Shown one piece after another: positions 46,790 to 56,640 of a stretch of 64,000 bases of DNA. The DNA is from Nitrospinota bacterium. Lineage in GTDB: Bacteria; UBA8248. Every line of letters starts with the position of its first letter. The first letter of the stretch is position 1. Position numbers and translations under genes: made by a program. Location: positions 23,445-87,444 of the forward strand of contig JAPYQX010000001.1 in assembly GCA_029937135.1 (NCBI GenBank). The letters run 5' to 3'. The notes beneath the pieces were generated by a model. The model saw only the letters and a list, made by a program, of their open reading frames with translations, searched no databases and was not told the origin of the DNA.

Positions 46790-47860
46790 ATGCGCGCATT
46801 TGTCCTGGCGGCGGGTCTTGGCGTCCGCCTGGGTCCGCTCGGAGAGATCGTTCCCAAGGCGCTCCTGCCCCTGGGCGGCGTGCCGATGGTCCGTTTTGCC
46901 CTGGACAGGCTCCGCCGCGCGGGTGTGAGCGAGGTGGTTGTTAATCTTCACCACCGCGCGGATGAGGTCAGGACCGCGCTCGGGGAGTCTGCTTGCGGCG
47001 TTAATATTCACTACTCCCATGAACCCGAAATATTGGGAACGGCCGGCGGCCTGAAAAAAGCCGAGGATTTTCTTCGGGAGGGCGGCGGGCCGTTTTTCGT
47101 ATTAAACGCCGATATTTTGAGCGGCGCGGACCTCGGAGCCGCGTTGGCCCACCACGAAAATGGCGGTTTTTTGGCGACGCTGATACTCCGGACATCGGCG
47201 GACGCTGAAAAATACGGCCTCCTGGCGGTGGACGGGGCGGGACGGCTCCGGAGGTTTCTTCACGCGAGCGCTCCCGGTGAGGGTGTTCCCGGCGGCGGCT
47301 TGGAGGAGGCGATGTTCACCGGGCAGAGCGTAATGTCGCCCGGGCTTCTTGATCATATTCTGGCGGGCCGGCCCTGCGGCATCTCCGAGGAAATTTACCC
47401 GCCTCTGATTGAGGGGGGCGCCCCGATTGGCGGTTTTTTGACGAAAGCCTACTGGGCCGATGTGGGAACCCCGGCGAGGTATCTGGATGCCGCCGAGGAC
47501 CTCATCGCCGGGCGGCATGTCCCGGCGCTCGATTGGCCGGCCGGGGAGGATACGCTTGTGGAGGGCCCGCCCCTTCTGTGGGGTGAGGGGTTGCTGCGCC
47601 CGCCTGTTCTCATCGGCGAGAGGGTGCGCCTGAAACGCGACGCGACGGCCGGGCCTTTCGTGGTTTTGGGGAGCGGTGCTACTCTGGGCGAAGGGGCTTG
47701 CGCCGCGAATTCAGTCATCTTTCCCGGCGGCAGGGTCGGCGACGGGGTGCGTTTAGAGCGTTGCATCGTGGGGCCCGCCGCGTTTGCCGCTCCGGTGGAC
47801 GGGAAGCAATGTTTCGAATCTGTTTTCGCCGGAGAGAGCGGGAAGCCGATTTCTTTTTAG
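46790..47860 (+). CDS. Sugar-1-phosphate nucleotidyltransferase (NDP-sugar pyrophosphorylase family)
   Basis: About 356 residues from the ATG at 46790; a GTG at 46784 is also in frame. The nucleotide-binding motif AFVLAAGLGVRLGPLGEIVPKALLPLGG opens the protein, followed by VVVNLHHRADEV and FFVLNADILSGADL. A C-terminal left-handed beta-helix-like region (VLGSGATLGEGACAANSVIFPGGRVGDGVRLERCIVG) suggests an oligomerising or acetyltransferase-like half. It resembles mannose-1-P guanylyltransferase or MurNAc-1-P uridylyltransferase (MurU) types. A MurU-like recycling role would suit anmK and nagA in the window, but this is speculation. Confidence 0.85.
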   Translation: MRAFVLAAGLGVRLGPLGEIVPKALLPLGGVPMVRFALDRLRRAGVSEVVVNLHHRADEVRTALGESACGVNIHYSHEPEILGTAGGLKKAEDFLREGGGPFFVLNADILSGADLGAALAHHENGGFLATLILRTSADAEKYGLLAVDGAGRLRRFLHASAPGEGVPGGGLEEAMFTGQSVMSPGLLDHILAGRPCGISEEIYPPLIEGGAPIGGFLTKAYWADVGTPARYLDAAEDLIAGRHVPALDWPAGEDTLVEGPPLLWGEGLLRPPVLIGERVRLKRDATAGPFVVLGSGATLGEGACAANSVIFPGGRVGDGVRLERCIVGPAAFAAPVDGKQCFESVFAGESGKPISF

Positions 47861-47897
47861 AATCATAAAACGGAAGAATCATGGAACTGGGGATTTA

Positions 47898-49544
47898 ATG
47901 AGTCAGGTCGCGATGCCGGATACGAAAGACAGGCCGGAGCCGACAACAAAAACCACCCTCTCCGGGGGGCGGTCGCCGGTTCTGGCGCGGGAGGGAATCG
48001 TGGCGACGAGCCAGCCGCTGGCCGCCACGGCGGGTTTGCAAGTCCTCCGCGAGGGGGGAAACGCGGTGGACGCCGCCATCGCGGCGGCGGCGGCGCTCAA
48101 TGTCGTCGAGCCGCAATCCACCGGAATCGGCGGCGATATGTTCATGATTTACTGGGATAACAGCGAAAAAAGGCTTGTCGGTCTCAACGGCAGCGGCCGC
48201 GCCCCGCAAGGCGCTACGCTCGAGCGCTACCGGAGCGAGGGCTTCACCGCCGCTCCCGGCGAGGGAATATTCGCGGTCACGGTTCCCGGCGCGTTCGATG
48301 GCTGGTGCTCGGCCCTTGAGCGTTTCGGAAGCGGAAAAAAATCGCTCGCCGATCTGCTCGCTCCGGCGATTCACTATGCCGAGAGCGGTTTCCCGTTGAC
48401 ACCCATCATCGCGAACGCATGGCGGCTTCAGAAAAAAAAGCTCTCCTCCTTCGAGGCATCGAAGCGGACCTACCTGCTGGGTGGCCGCGCGCCGCGTGTG
48501 GGCGAGATTTTCCGAAATCCGAATCTGGCGGCCACTTTCAGGTTGCTGGGGGACGGCGGGCGGGAGGCCTTCTATCACGGCCCGGTGGCGGAGGCGATTG
48601 TCCGGGCCTCGGGTGAATTGGGTGGTCTCATCGAGATGGAGGACTTCGCGAGCGCCCGGTGCACCTGGGTCGAGCCGATCAGCACGGACTACCGGGGCTA
48701 CGAGCTTTGCCAACTGCCCCCCAACGGCCAGGGCCTCGCGGCGCTCCTTTGTCTGAACATCCTCGAAGGCTATTCACTCTCGGAACTCAGCTATGGCTCG
48801 ACGGATCATCTTCACTATCTCATCGAAGCGATGAAACTCGCCTTCGCGGACAGGAGCGAATACATCGCCGACATGGACCATGCCGAGGTGCCGCTGGAGG
48901 GCCTTTTGTCGAAAACCTACGGCGAGGAGCGGCGGCGGCTGATCTCCGAGGGTCTGGCGGCGGACCCCGGCCCCGGCGCGCCTCATGGTTCGAGCGATAC
49001 GATTTACCTCACCGTCGCCGACCGCGACGGGAATATGTGCTCCTTTATCAATAGCCTGTTTCACCATTTCGGATCGGGCGTCACGGCCGGCGACACGGGC
49101 GTCATGCTGCAAAGCCGGGGTTTCGGATTCTCTCTCGAGGAGGGGCACCTCAACTGTATTGCACCCGGAAAGCGCCCGTTCCATACGATTATTCCCGGTT
49201 TTGTGATGCGGGACGGCGAACCCTGGATGAGCTTCGGCGTCATGGGCGGTGATATGCAGCCTCAGGGCCATGTTCAGATGCTTTCAAACATGGTTGATTT
49301 CGGCATGAACGTACAGGAGGCCATCGATGCGCCGAGATTCCGCGTTCTGGGCGGGCTGGAGGTCGCTGTCGAACACGGCGTGCCCGACGAGGTTATCGAT
49401 GACCTGACGCGGCGGGGTCATGATGTCGCCCGGAGCGGCGGTTACGAGGGCTTCGGCGGCGCGCAAGGGATCGTCCGTCTCCCGGATGGGGTATACATGG
49501 CCGGCTCGGACTACCGGAGGGACGGCTGCGCCACCGGATTTTAG
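47898..49544 (+). CDS. Gamma-glutamyltransferase family Ntn-hydrolase
   Basis: 548 residues from the ATG at 47898, without a recognisable signal peptide, so it is probably cytoplasmic. Features: ATSQPLAATAGLQVLREGGNAVDAAIAAA, EPQSTGIGGDMFMIYWD (the GIGGD loop), and the processing site in SSDTIYLTVADRDGNMCSF with the Thr nucleophile (residue about 370). They are followed by FGSGVTAGDTGVMLQSRG, GKRPFHTIIPGF and GVMGGDMQPQGHVQM. The family transfers or hydrolyses gamma-glutamyl groups after autocatalytic cleavage. Members without the classical Arg-lined glutathione site, including cephalosporin or gamma-glutamyl hydrolases, remain possible. Confidence 0.92.
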   Translation: MSQVAMPDTKDRPEPTTKTTLSGGRSPVLAREGIVATSQPLAATAGLQVLREGGNAVDAAIAAAAALNVVEPQSTGIGGDMFMIYWDNSEKRLVGLNGSGRAPQGATLERYRSEGFTAAPGEGIFAVTVPGAFDGWCSALERFGSGKKSLADLLAPAIHYAESGFPLTPIIANAWRLQKKKLSSFEASKRTYLLGGRAPRVGEIFRNPNLAATFRLLGDGGREAFYHGPVAEAIVRASGELGGLIEMEDFASARCTWVEPISTDYRGYELCQLPPNGQGLAALLCLNILEGYSLSELSYGSTDHLHYLIEAMKLAFADRSEYIADMDHAEVPLEGLLSKTYGEERRRLISEGLAADPGPGAPHGSSDTIYLTVADRDGNMCSFINSLFHHFGSGVTAGDTGVMLQSRGFGFSLEEGHLNCIAPGKRPFHTIIPGFVMRDGEPWMSFGVMGGDMQPQGHVQMLSNMVDFGMNVQEAIDAPRFRVLGGLEVAVEHGVPDEVIDDLTRRGHDVARSGGYEGFGGAQGIVRLPDGVYMAGSDYRRDGCATGF

Positions 49545-49574
49545 GCGGACCGGCGCCGGACGCAAGGAGGTTTT

Positions 49575-50435
49575 GTGCGGAGAGTAGCCTTTGCCAGGTT
49601 GTTGTTCGCCGGATTGTTGGCCGCCGGGGTTTTATCATTCACCGGTCTTTCCGGAGCCTCCTCCGCGGGAGTGGGTTGCGAATCCCGGCTCGCTGGAAAC
49701 GCTGTCCACTGGCGGATGATTTCGCAGGGCCTCGATGTCGGGAAGATGCGCATACGATTCTGGGACGGCGCCTCCGCCGGCATGACCGCTGTTCGTATCG
49801 ATTCGGATCGTTTTAAAATCCGGCTCAAGTGGCAGTTCGGAAAAAGCGGCCTGAAAGCCACCGCCGATATCGCACGGGCCGCCAAGGCGGCAGTCGCGAT
49901 CAACGCCGGATATTTCGACGAGAACGGCAGGCCCATGGGGTATTTTCGCTCGGGCGGTACGCTGTTCAATAGCCGCCTTCTTTTCCGGGGACGCCGCCGC
50001 GCGCTTCACCTTGGCGCTATTTTTTATGTCCTTGGCAAGTCCGGAAAGGCGAGAATCTCCACCCGCGAGGAATTTGATTCGAGAGGGGTGCGCGAGGCTT
50101 TTCAGGCGGGGCCCTATCTCGTTCGGAACGGGCGGCCCGATCCGGGCCTGGACGCCTACCGGGAGTATCGCCGCGCGGACCGGCGGACCGTCCTTGCCCT
50201 CGGAAAAAAGGGGCGGCTCATATTCATGGTGAGCGAGGAAATCGGACGGGGGATTTCCTGGTGCGAGCTCCAGGATTTTTTGGCGCGGTCCGAGTCCGGA
50301 GGCGGTCTTGAAACCGTTGAAGCGATGAATCTCGACGGAGGGTCGAGTTCTCAGCTTTTCGTGAGTGGAAACGGCAGGCCGGTTAATTTGGCCGGGAGAT
50401 TGGTGCCGGCGTTGATTCTCGCCATTCCCCGTTAG
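49575..50435 (+). CDS. Secreted phosphodiester glycosidase family protein (NAGPA domain, DUF2233)
   Basis: 286 residues starting at GTG 49575 with AAGGAGG just upstream. The signal peptide spans about 1-30. The domain (about 60-285) shows AVAINAGYFDENGRPMGYF, FQAGPYLVRNGRP, RRTVLALGKKGRLIFMVSEE and the characteristic EAMNLDGGSSSQLFV near the C-terminus. Related proteins remove N-acetylglucosamine from phosphodiesters in eukaryotes; bacterial ones are periplasmic or secreted and poorly characterised. It stands between the gamma-glutamyltransferase and CBS genes, all on the plus strand with short gaps. Confidence 0.88.
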   Translation: MRRVAFARLLFAGLLAAGVLSFTGLSGASSAGVGCESRLAGNAVHWRMISQGLDVGKMRIRFWDGASAGMTAVRIDSDRFKIRLKWQFGKSGLKATADIARAAKAAVAINAGYFDENGRPMGYFRSGGTLFNSRLLFRGRRRALHLGAIFYVLGKSGKARISTREEFDSRGVREAFQAGPYLVRNGRPDPGLDAYREYRRADRRTVLALGKKGRLIFMVSEEIGRGISWCELQDFLARSESGGGLETVEAMNLDGGSSSQLFVSGNGRPVNLAGRLVPALILAIPR

Positions 50436-50467
50436 GGAAGGCCGGGCCGCCGCCGGGAGGAAATTTC

Positions 50468-50896
50468 ATGGAACACTGGGTCAGCGAAATCATGACCGTC
50501 AATGTTGTGACCATCAGTCTTGATGAAATAATGGATCTCGTCGATGAGATCATGTCGAATGGCGATATCCGGCATATGCCCGTCACGAAAGGCGGCTTTG
50601 TCATCGGTCTGCTTAGTCAGCGCGATCTTCTGCGGGCAAAGCTATCGTCGGCGATCGATTTCTCCGAGGCGGATCGAAAAGAATTGCTCGAGGCGACCGA
50701 CGTTGAAAAAGTGATGACGCGAGATGTGAAATTCGCCGAGCCCAACGAGCCAATTGTTCATGCCGCCAAGCGAATGCTCGAAATGAAAATCGGCTGTCTC
50801 CCCGTGGTTGGTGAGGAGAAGGAACTCATGGGCCTCATTACCGAAACCGATGTGATGCGTTATTTTGTTCAGACCGCCGAAGGGGACGATTCCTAG
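50468..50896 (+). CDS. Stand-alone CBS-domain pair protein
   Basis: 142 residues, composed of two CBS motifs (about 1-60 and 75-138): IMTVNVVTISLDEIMDLVDEIM, HMPVTKGGFVIGLLSQRDLLRAKL, VMTRDVKFAEPNEPIVHAAKRML and CLPVVGEEKELMGLITETDVMRYF. Such pairs sense adenine nucleotides or S-adenosylmethionine and regulate a partner, which is not identifiable here. GGGAGG lies upstream of the ATG. It is followed within 42 bp by the SDR gene. Confidence 0.93.
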   Translation: MEHWVSEIMTVNVVTISLDEIMDLVDEIMSNGDIRHMPVTKGGFVIGLLSQRDLLRAKLSSAIDFSEADRKELLEATDVEKVMTRDVKFAEPNEPIVHAAKRMLEMKIGCLPVVGEEKELMGLITETDVMRYFVQTAEGDDS

Positions 50897-50937
50897 CGGC
50901 GGAGAGTTTTAATGAGAAATATGGCCGGAGAATTTAA

Positions 50938-51723
50938 ATGAAAAATATGGAAGGTAAGGTGGCCCTGGTCTCGGCCGCCAGCAAGGGTCTTGGCCGCGCT
51001 TCGGCGTTGGCGATGGCGCACCGCGGGGCGAGGATAGCACTGTGTTCCCGCAACGAAGAGGAGGCCGCCGCCGCCGCGGAGGAAATCGCCGAGGAGGCGG
51101 GGGTCGAGACCTGGCATTGCGCGGCCGATGTAAGTCAGGCGAAGGGCGTCAAGGATTTCGTGGAAGGCGCCGCCGCCCGGTTTGGTGGTGTCGATGTGCT
51201 GGTCTCGAATGCGGGCGGACCGCCGCCGGGCGAGTTCAAGGATTTTTCCCAGGCCGACTGGCAAAGCGCTTTTGAGTTGAGCGTGATGAGCGCAATCCGC
51301 CTTGTCGGCGCAGTATTGCCTCACATGAAAGGCCGGGGCTACGGACGGATTCTTTTTATACTCTCCTCATCCGTGAAGGAGCCCATCGACAATCTCATTT
51401 TATCGAATGTCATGCGTCCGGCGGTGGCCGGACTCTCGAAATCTCTTTCCAGGGAACTGGCCAGCGAAGGCATCCTGGTCAATGTCGTGGCTCCGGGAGC
51501 GGTTCTCACCGATCGCGTGAGGCAAAACCGGACGGCCGATGCGGAGAAAAGAAATATCTCCTTTGACGAGGCCCTCGAGAGAGTGACGAAACAGGTTCCC
51601 CTGGGCAGGTTAGGGGAGCCCGATGAGTTCGGCGCCATGGTGGGTTTTCTGGCATCGCCGGAGGCCAGCTATATCACCGGGGGATATTTCCTGGTGGATG
51701 GCGGGCGGCTTAAGGGAATCTGA
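50938..51723 (+). CDS. Short-chain dehydrogenase/reductase lacking the canonical Tyr
   Basis: 261 residues from the ATG at 50938. A Rossmann fold with ALVSAASKGLGRASALAMAHRGARIA (NADP-type Gly motif SAASKGLG), VLVSNAGGPPPGEF, and C-terminal LGRLGEPDEFGAMVGFLASPEASYITGGYFLVDGG. At the active site, SSSVKEP then LILSNVMRPAVAGLSK shows the Ser and Lys but no Tyr four residues before the Lys. This SNxxR-type subgroup of 3-oxoacyl-ACP reductase-like proteins is widespread, and its activity is uncertain. An upstream ATG at 50911 in another phase is not used. Confidence 0.9.
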   Translation: MKNMEGKVALVSAASKGLGRASALAMAHRGARIALCSRNEEEAAAAAEEIAEEAGVETWHCAADVSQAKGVKDFVEGAAARFGGVDVLVSNAGGPPPGEFKDFSQADWQSAFELSVMSAIRLVGAVLPHMKGRGYGRILFILSSSVKEPIDNLILSNVMRPAVAGLSKSLSRELASEGILVNVVAPGAVLTDRVRQNRTADAEKRNISFDEALERVTKQVPLGRLGEPDEFGAMVGFLASPEASYITGGYFLVDGGRLKGI

Positions 51724-51763
51724 TCTCTCCGGGAATTTTAAAAAGGCTTGTTTTATCTTCTTC

Positions 51764-52306
51764 TCAACCTGTTGAACCGGCTTGGCGTTGGCGCCGGTTC
51801 GAGTTCTGCCGGTTCGGGCTTTTTTTCTCGGCCTCCGACTCGGGTTTGTATACAGTCCTCAAGTCGTTGTCCACTTCCCATTTTCTTTTCTGGGCATTTT
51901 TAAATACCGCCTTTTTTTCGTAGATGAAAATTTGCTCTCTCAAAAGCGTGAAGAATTCTTTCCCGGAGTTTGATGTTCCCGGAATCAGAGCTCTGGAAAA
52001 ATTCGAGGAAAGTTCGACTCGGGTTCTTCTCTCCGAAACAGCCAAAATAAAAATCGCCCGTTTTCCGAAGGTGGTGAGGGAGACGATTTTCCCCGTGGCC
52101 GATTGCGCCTCCCACAGCTCCTCGCCGCGTTCGTGCATCGCCAGGACCGCCGCGGCAAAGACGGTGCTTTTCGGCTTGTTGATGATTCTGACGACACCGC
52201 CGTCGGGTCGGGCCGACTGGACCCGCTCGTACCGGGAGGCGCACCCCGCCGCCAGGAGGGCTGCGGTGATTAACAGGGTGAGGAAGGTCCAGGATCGATT
52301 TTTCAT
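51764..52306 (-). CDS. Putative lipoprotein of unknown function
   Basis: 180 residues from the ATG at 52306, with a GGAAAGATTCC context upstream. The signal peptide ends [12 protein letters not shown] (Cys about 22), a lipobox. The mature part, from about residue 45, contains an alpha/beta domain ([55 protein letters not shown]) with a Phe-rich segment. The C-terminus is basic and hydrophilic. No family is recognised. It is divergent from uvrA. Confidence 0.7.
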   Translation of the reverse strand: MKNRSWTFLTLLITAALLAAGCASRYERVQSARPDGGVVRIINKPKSTVFAAAVLAMHERGEELWEAQSATGKIVSLTTFGKRAIFILAVSERRTRVELSSNFSRALIPGTSNSGKEFFTLLREQIFIYEKKAVFKNAQKRKWEVDNDLRTVYKPESEAEKKSPNRQNSNRRQRQAGSTG

Positions 52307-52462
52307 CGGAAAGATTCCTTTGCTCCGGGCCCCCGGAATATACCATACCTCCGCCGTTGAAATCGCCTGCGGCGTTGACACTGGAGAACCTCGCCCACCA
52401 TACTCGTAAGGTTGTCCCGCCTGCCTTTTATAACTTCACCTGGCAATACAGGATATTCAAGA

Positions 52463-55402
52463 ATGGAAGATATCGTAATCGAGGGCGCCAGGGAGCATAA
52501 CCTCAAGAACATTACCCTGCGCCTCCCTCGCGAGCAGTTTATCGTGGTGACCGGCCCGAGCGGGTCGGGAAAATCCTCCCTCGCCTTCGACACCATTTAT
52601 GCAGAGGGCCACCGCCGCTACGTCGAGTCTCTTTCGACCTACGCCCGGCAATTCCTGGAGCGAGTGGACAAGCCCGATGTCGATTCGATTGAGGGAATCA
52701 GCCCCGCCATCGCCATCGAGCAGTACAACCCCGTCAAACATTCACGCTCAACCGTGGGGACGGCGTCGGAGATATACGACTATATCCGGCTCCTGTTCGC
52801 GAAGGCGGGGGATATCCATTGCCCCGATTGCGGAAAACCGGTCCACCCCTCCACGGTGGACAGCGCTGCCGCAAGCGTCCTCGAAGAGCACACGAGCGAA
52901 AGGGGTTTCGTGCTCTACCGGCTTCCCGGCGTGTTTCGGGAGGATCTGGAGGATCGATTCTCGGCGTTGGTCGCTCAGGGTTTTATCCGCGCCATGGTGG
53001 CCGGGGAAGTGGCGAAAATCGGCCCCGATCTCGCCGCCCGGGTAAGGGAGTTGGCCGGGCCTGTTTCAAGCCGGGCTTCAAGTCCAGTATCGGCGTCGGC
53101 TCCTGTGCCCAAAAAAAAGCCGCGCGCCAAAAAAAAAGCCGCGCCGAAGTCTCGTAAAAAGAAAACGGTGAACAAGGCAGAATTGGAGGAAACAGCGAAA
53201 AACGGAAACGACGCCTTGTCCATCCCGATATATATCGTTGTGGACAGGCTCTCGTTTGGCGAGAAGTCGCTTGCCCGGCTTGGCGAGTCGCTCGAGACCG
53301 CGTTCCGCGAGGGCGAGGGCCATGCCTATATCCAGGTGGTGGACGGCCCGTTGCTTTTTTTCAGTCAGCGCCTTGAGTGCTGCGGAAGGACCTTTGAGAC
53401 GCCCATCCCCCCGAGTTTTAGTTTCAACAATCCTCACGGCGCCTGCATCGAGTGCGGGGGGTTCGGCAACACCCTCAATTTTGACGAGTCCCTCATCATC
53501 CGGGATCCGAAACGCACCCTCGCCCAGGGGGCGATCGAACCCTGGACGCGCCCGCGCTACCGGCGTCATTTCGGCCAGCAGCTTATCGCCGCCGCCGAGG
53601 AGGAGGGCCTCGAAATCCATCGGCCCTGGTGCGATCTTCCCAAGAAACAAAAAAAGATGGTGCTCGAAGGCTCAAAGACCCTGCTCGGTGTTTATCCTTT
53701 TTTCGAACGTCTTCGCCGGAAAAAATACAAGGTGTGGGTGCGTGTGTTTATCCGCCGTTACCAGAGTCTTCGGACCTGCGCCGTGTGCGGCGGGACCCGC
53801 CTGCGGCCGGAAGCCCTGTGGGTCCAGGTGGCGAATAAAAACATCGCCGAGATTTGCTCGATGCCGGTCGATAAGCTGCGGAAGTTTATCCGCGATGTGG
53901 AACTGAGCCCGGAGCAGGAGGCCCGGGGGAAGGACATTTTGACCCAGGTCGAGGAGCGGCTGGATTTTCTTCTTCATGTCGGGCTGGACTATCTCACCCT
54001 GGACCGCGAAACGCGCACCCTCAGCGGCGGGGAGCATCAAAGGATCAATCTGGCCAATCAACTCGGCGCCCACCTGACGGGGACCCTCTATATTCTCGAC
54101 GAGCCCACCATTGGTCTTCACCCGAGGGACAACAGCAAGCTCATCGAAATCCTCAAGGGGCTGGTTGATCGCGGAAATACTCTTTTGCTCGTCGAACATG
54201 ATCGGGACATGATCACCGAGGCGGATTTCGTGGTCGATCTCGGACCCGGCGCCGGCGAGCGCGGCGGCGAGGTCGTCTTCGCGGGACCCTACGAGGACCT
54301 CGCCGGCTGCGAGGAATCGGTGACGGCGAAATATCTGGCGAATGCCCGGCGGATACTGCCCCGCCGCCCGCGGGATCGGGTGGATCAAAACGGCCAGCGG
54401 ATTTCCCTTATCGGCGCCAGCGGGAACAACCTGAAAAAAGTGGACCTCCATATTCCGCTCGGCAAGCTTGTCGCCGTGACGGGTGTCTCGGGCTCCGGGA
54501 AGAGCACCCTGATTCACGACACCCTCTATCCCGCGCTTGCCCGTCTCCTCCACGATGGGAAAGACCCGATTTGCCGCTTCCGGCAAATCCACGGTATTGA
54601 AAATATTTCGTCGGTCGTTCTTCTCGATCAAAGCCCGATCGGGAAAAGCCCCCGGAGCAACCCGCTCACCTACATCAAGGCTTTCGATCCTGTCCGCCGC
54701 CAGTTCGCCGAAACCCAAACTGCCCGTGCCTACGGTTACGGCCCTGGTTATTTTTCCTTCAACTCGCCCGGCGGGCGCTGCGAGGCCTGCAGCGGAAGCG
54801 GACACCAGAAAATCGAAATGCATTTCATGGCCGATATTTTCATTCGCTGCCCCGAGTGTGAGGGAAAGCGCTTCAAGCCCCGGACCCTCGAGGTTCGCTA
54901 CAAGGGGATGAACATACACGAGGTGCTGGGCCTGACCGTGGACGAAGGGATTGTTTTTTTCGACCATATTCCCTCAATCGTGAACAAGCTCCTCACCCTC
55001 CGCGAGGTGGGTTTGTCCTATATGCGCCTCGGCCAGCCGGTCAATACCCTCTCGGGGGGAGAAGCCCAGCGGCTCAAGATCGCGGGCCAGTTGGTATCAA
55101 AGCCGCCGCGCGACGTTCTCTATCTCATGGACGAGCCGACGACGGGCCTTCACTTTCAGGATGTCGAGCGCCTGCTTGAGGTTCTTCTGCGTCTCGTGGC
55201 CCTCGGGAACACCGTGGTCGTAGTCGAGCACCATCTGGATATGATTCTCGCGGCGGACTGGGTCATCGACCTGGGACCCGAGGGAGGGGAGGGCGGCGGC
55301 CGCATCGTCGCCGAGGGAACGCCCGGGGAAGTGGCGCAATCGAAAAAATCCCACACCGGCGTCTACCTCAAGGCCTACATGGAACATCAACAGGCCGGCT
55401 AA
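52463..55402 (+). CDS. uvrA: UvrABC excinuclease subunit A, with a Lys-rich insertion
   Basis: 979 residues from the ATG at 52463. Two ABC ATPase halves: Walker A in [21 protein letters not shown] (about residue 30-50) and [19 protein letters not shown] (about 675), with signature sequences [16 protein letters not shown] and [15 protein letters not shown] and Walker [11 protein letters not shown] and [10 protein letters not shown]. The C-terminal zinc module ([27 protein letters not shown]) is complete, and [11 protein letters not shown] is seen in the N half. An insertion of about 45 residues rich in Lys, Ala and Pro (about residues 200-245) sits before [11 protein letters not shown], where most UvrA have a short loop. 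It recognises DNA lesions in nucleotide excision repair. Confidence 0.95.
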   Translation: MEDIVIEGAREHNLKNITLRLPREQFIVVTGPSGSGKSSLAFDTIYAEGHRRYVESLSTYARQFLERVDKPDVDSIEGISPAIAIEQYNPVKHSRSTVGTASEIYDYIRLLFAKAGDIHCPDCGKPVHPSTVDSAAASVLEEHTSERGFVLYRLPGVFREDLEDRFSALVAQGFIRAMVAGEVAKIGPDLAARVRELAGPVSSRASSPVSASAPVPKKKPRAKKKAAPKSRKKKTVNKAELEETAKNGNDALSIPIYIVVDRLSFGEKSLARLGESLETAFREGEGHAYIQVVDGPLLFFSQRLECCGRTFETPIPPSFSFNNPHGACIECGGFGNTLNFDESLIIRDPKRTLAQGAIEPWTRPRYRRHFGQQLIAAAEEEGLEIHRPWCDLPKKQKKMVLEGSKTLLGVYPFFERLRRKKYKVWVRVFIRRYQSLRTCAVCGGTRLRPEALWVQVANKNIAEICSMPVDKLRKFIRDVELSPEQEARGKDILTQVEERLDFLLHVGLDYLTLDRETRTLSGGEHQRINLANQLGAHLTGTLYILDEPTIGLHPRDNSKLIEILKGLVDRGNTLLLVEHDRDMITEADFVVDLGPGAGERGGEVVFAGPYEDLAGCEESVTAKYLANARRILPRRPRDRVDQNGQRISLIGASGNNLKKVDLHIPLGKLVAVTGVSGSGKSTLIHDTLYPALARLLHDGKDPICRFRQIHGIENISSVVLLDQSPIGKSPRSNPLTYIKAFDPVRRQFAETQTARAYGYGPGYFSFNSPGGRCEACSGSGHQKIEMHFMADIFIRCPECEGKRFKPRTLEVRYKGMNIHEVLGLTVDEGIVFFDHIPSIVNKLLTLREVGLSYMRLGQPVNTLSGGEAQRLKIAGQLVSKPPRDVLYLMDEPTTGLHFQDVERLLEVLLRLVALGNTVVVVEHHLDMILAADWVIDLGPEGGEGGGRIVAEGTPGEVAQSKKSHTGVYLKAYMEHQQAG

Positions 55403-56593
55403 ATGCCCTCCGGGAACAGAAATCGGCCGCGCCGTCTGATCGGGGTCCTTCTCGCGGTGGCTGTCCTTCTCATCGCGGCGCGGTTTTATCCCCCCACCCG
55501 GCGCCTCGGAGACTCCGCCATGCTTTTGCAGGCGGTTTTCGCGGGGGAGAAGAGCAGCTGGCTCGGGAGGTGGACGTCGCCGCCGCGCCGGTTGGAGAGG
55601 GCCGGGGGAGGCGCCCCGGCCGATTTCTACCTGCCGGCCGGTGATTCAAAAGAAGTGCGCGGCTGCGTTCTCCTGGCTCACGGCATGACCGACATGGGAA
55701 GGCGCGATCCACGGCTGGCGGCGTTTGCCCGGAATTTGGCGCGTCTGGGTTTCGCGGCCGTGGTCCCCGAGCTTCCCGGAATGCGCCGCTTCCGCCCTTC
55801 ACCCGGGGATGTAGACAAAATATCGGAAAATTTTTCGTGGATGGCCGGAAAATTTTCGAGGCCGGGCCTGCTCTGCGGGCTGTTCGCATTCTCCTTCGCC
55901 GCCGGACCCGCGTTGAAGGCCGCCGCGCGGCCACGCCTGAAGGATCGCACGGGTTATTTCATCGGGCTGGGCGCCTACTTCGATCTGAAAGCCGTATTGA
56001 AGCATCTGACGACCGGGGGCCGGGGGGAGGGGCCGGCGTTTCCGGGCGGCCCGCCCGTCCGGGTGGGCAAATGGCTGTTTCTCCGGTACAACTTGGGCAA
56101 CCTTGGATTTGAGCCTCATTCGGCGGCTATTGAATCAATCGTACGGCTCAAGCTCGCCGACGAGCGGGCCGATATTTCACGGTATAAAGACAGCCTTCCT
56201 GGAGCGTTGAGGGATATTCTCGCGCTTATCGAAAACGGGGACCCGGGCCGTTTCGACGAAATTTTCGGCGCCCAGTCCGCCGGAATGCGGAATTTAATCG
56301 TCGATTGGTCGATGGAGCCGGTGATCGCGAAGACCCGAATGCCGGTGTTTCTTCTTCACGGCCGGTCCGATCCATTCGTGCCCTTCCGCGAGAGCGAGCG
56401 GCTGGCCGCCGCCGCCCGGAGGAGGGGGGCAGGAGCCGGACCCGCCCGGCTTTTCATCGCCCGGGCTCTTGGGCATGTGGACCCCGGCGGACGCACGGAC
56501 CCCGGGATTGGAGGCGACTGGAGCCGATTTTCAGAGGCTCTCCGACTGGCGGGTTTTGTTTCGAGAATGATCACCGTGATGGAGGGAGGCTAG
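55403..56593 (+). CDS. Membrane-anchored alpha/beta hydrolase-like protein
   Basis: 396 residues; the ATG follows the uvrA stop directly (TAAATG). An N-terminal hydrophobic helix (LIGVLLAVAVLLIAARF, about 12-28) anchors it or directs export. The alpha/beta fold is shown by CVLLAHGMTDMGRRDPRLAAFARNLARLGFAAVVPELPG, a putative nucleophile loop CGLFAFSFAAGPAL in which Ser lies in F-S-F rather than GxSxG, MPVFLLHGRSDPFVPFRES (Asp) and ALGHVDPGG (His). Substrate unknown; the loose nucleophile motif means catalysis is not assured. It is probably co-transcribed with uvrA. Confidence 0.78.
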   Translation: MPSGNRNRPRRLIGVLLAVAVLLIAARFYPPTRRLGDSAMLLQAVFAGEKSSWLGRWTSPPRRLERAGGGAPADFYLPAGDSKEVRGCVLLAHGMTDMGRRDPRLAAFARNLARLGFAAVVPELPGMRRFRPSPGDVDKISENFSWMAGKFSRPGLLCGLFAFSFAAGPALKAAARPRLKDRTGYFIGLGAYFDLKAVLKHLTTGGRGEGPAFPGGPPVRVGKWLFLRYNLGNLGFEPHSAAIESIVRLKLADERADISRYKDSLPGALRDILALIENGDPGRFDEIFGAQSAGMRNLIVDWSMEPVIAKTRMPVFLLHGRSDPFVPFRESERLAAAARRRGAGAGPARLFIARALGHVDPGGRTDPGIGGDWSRFSEALRLAGFVSRMITVMEGG

Positions 56594-56640
56594 ACCCGCC
56601 GCTCTATTCTTCATCTTTTCGGAAAGGCCGAGCCGTCTTC

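Noticed and set aside
53672..54967. 431-residue minus-strand ORF
   Set aside because: Shadow of uvrA, with no recognisable domain.
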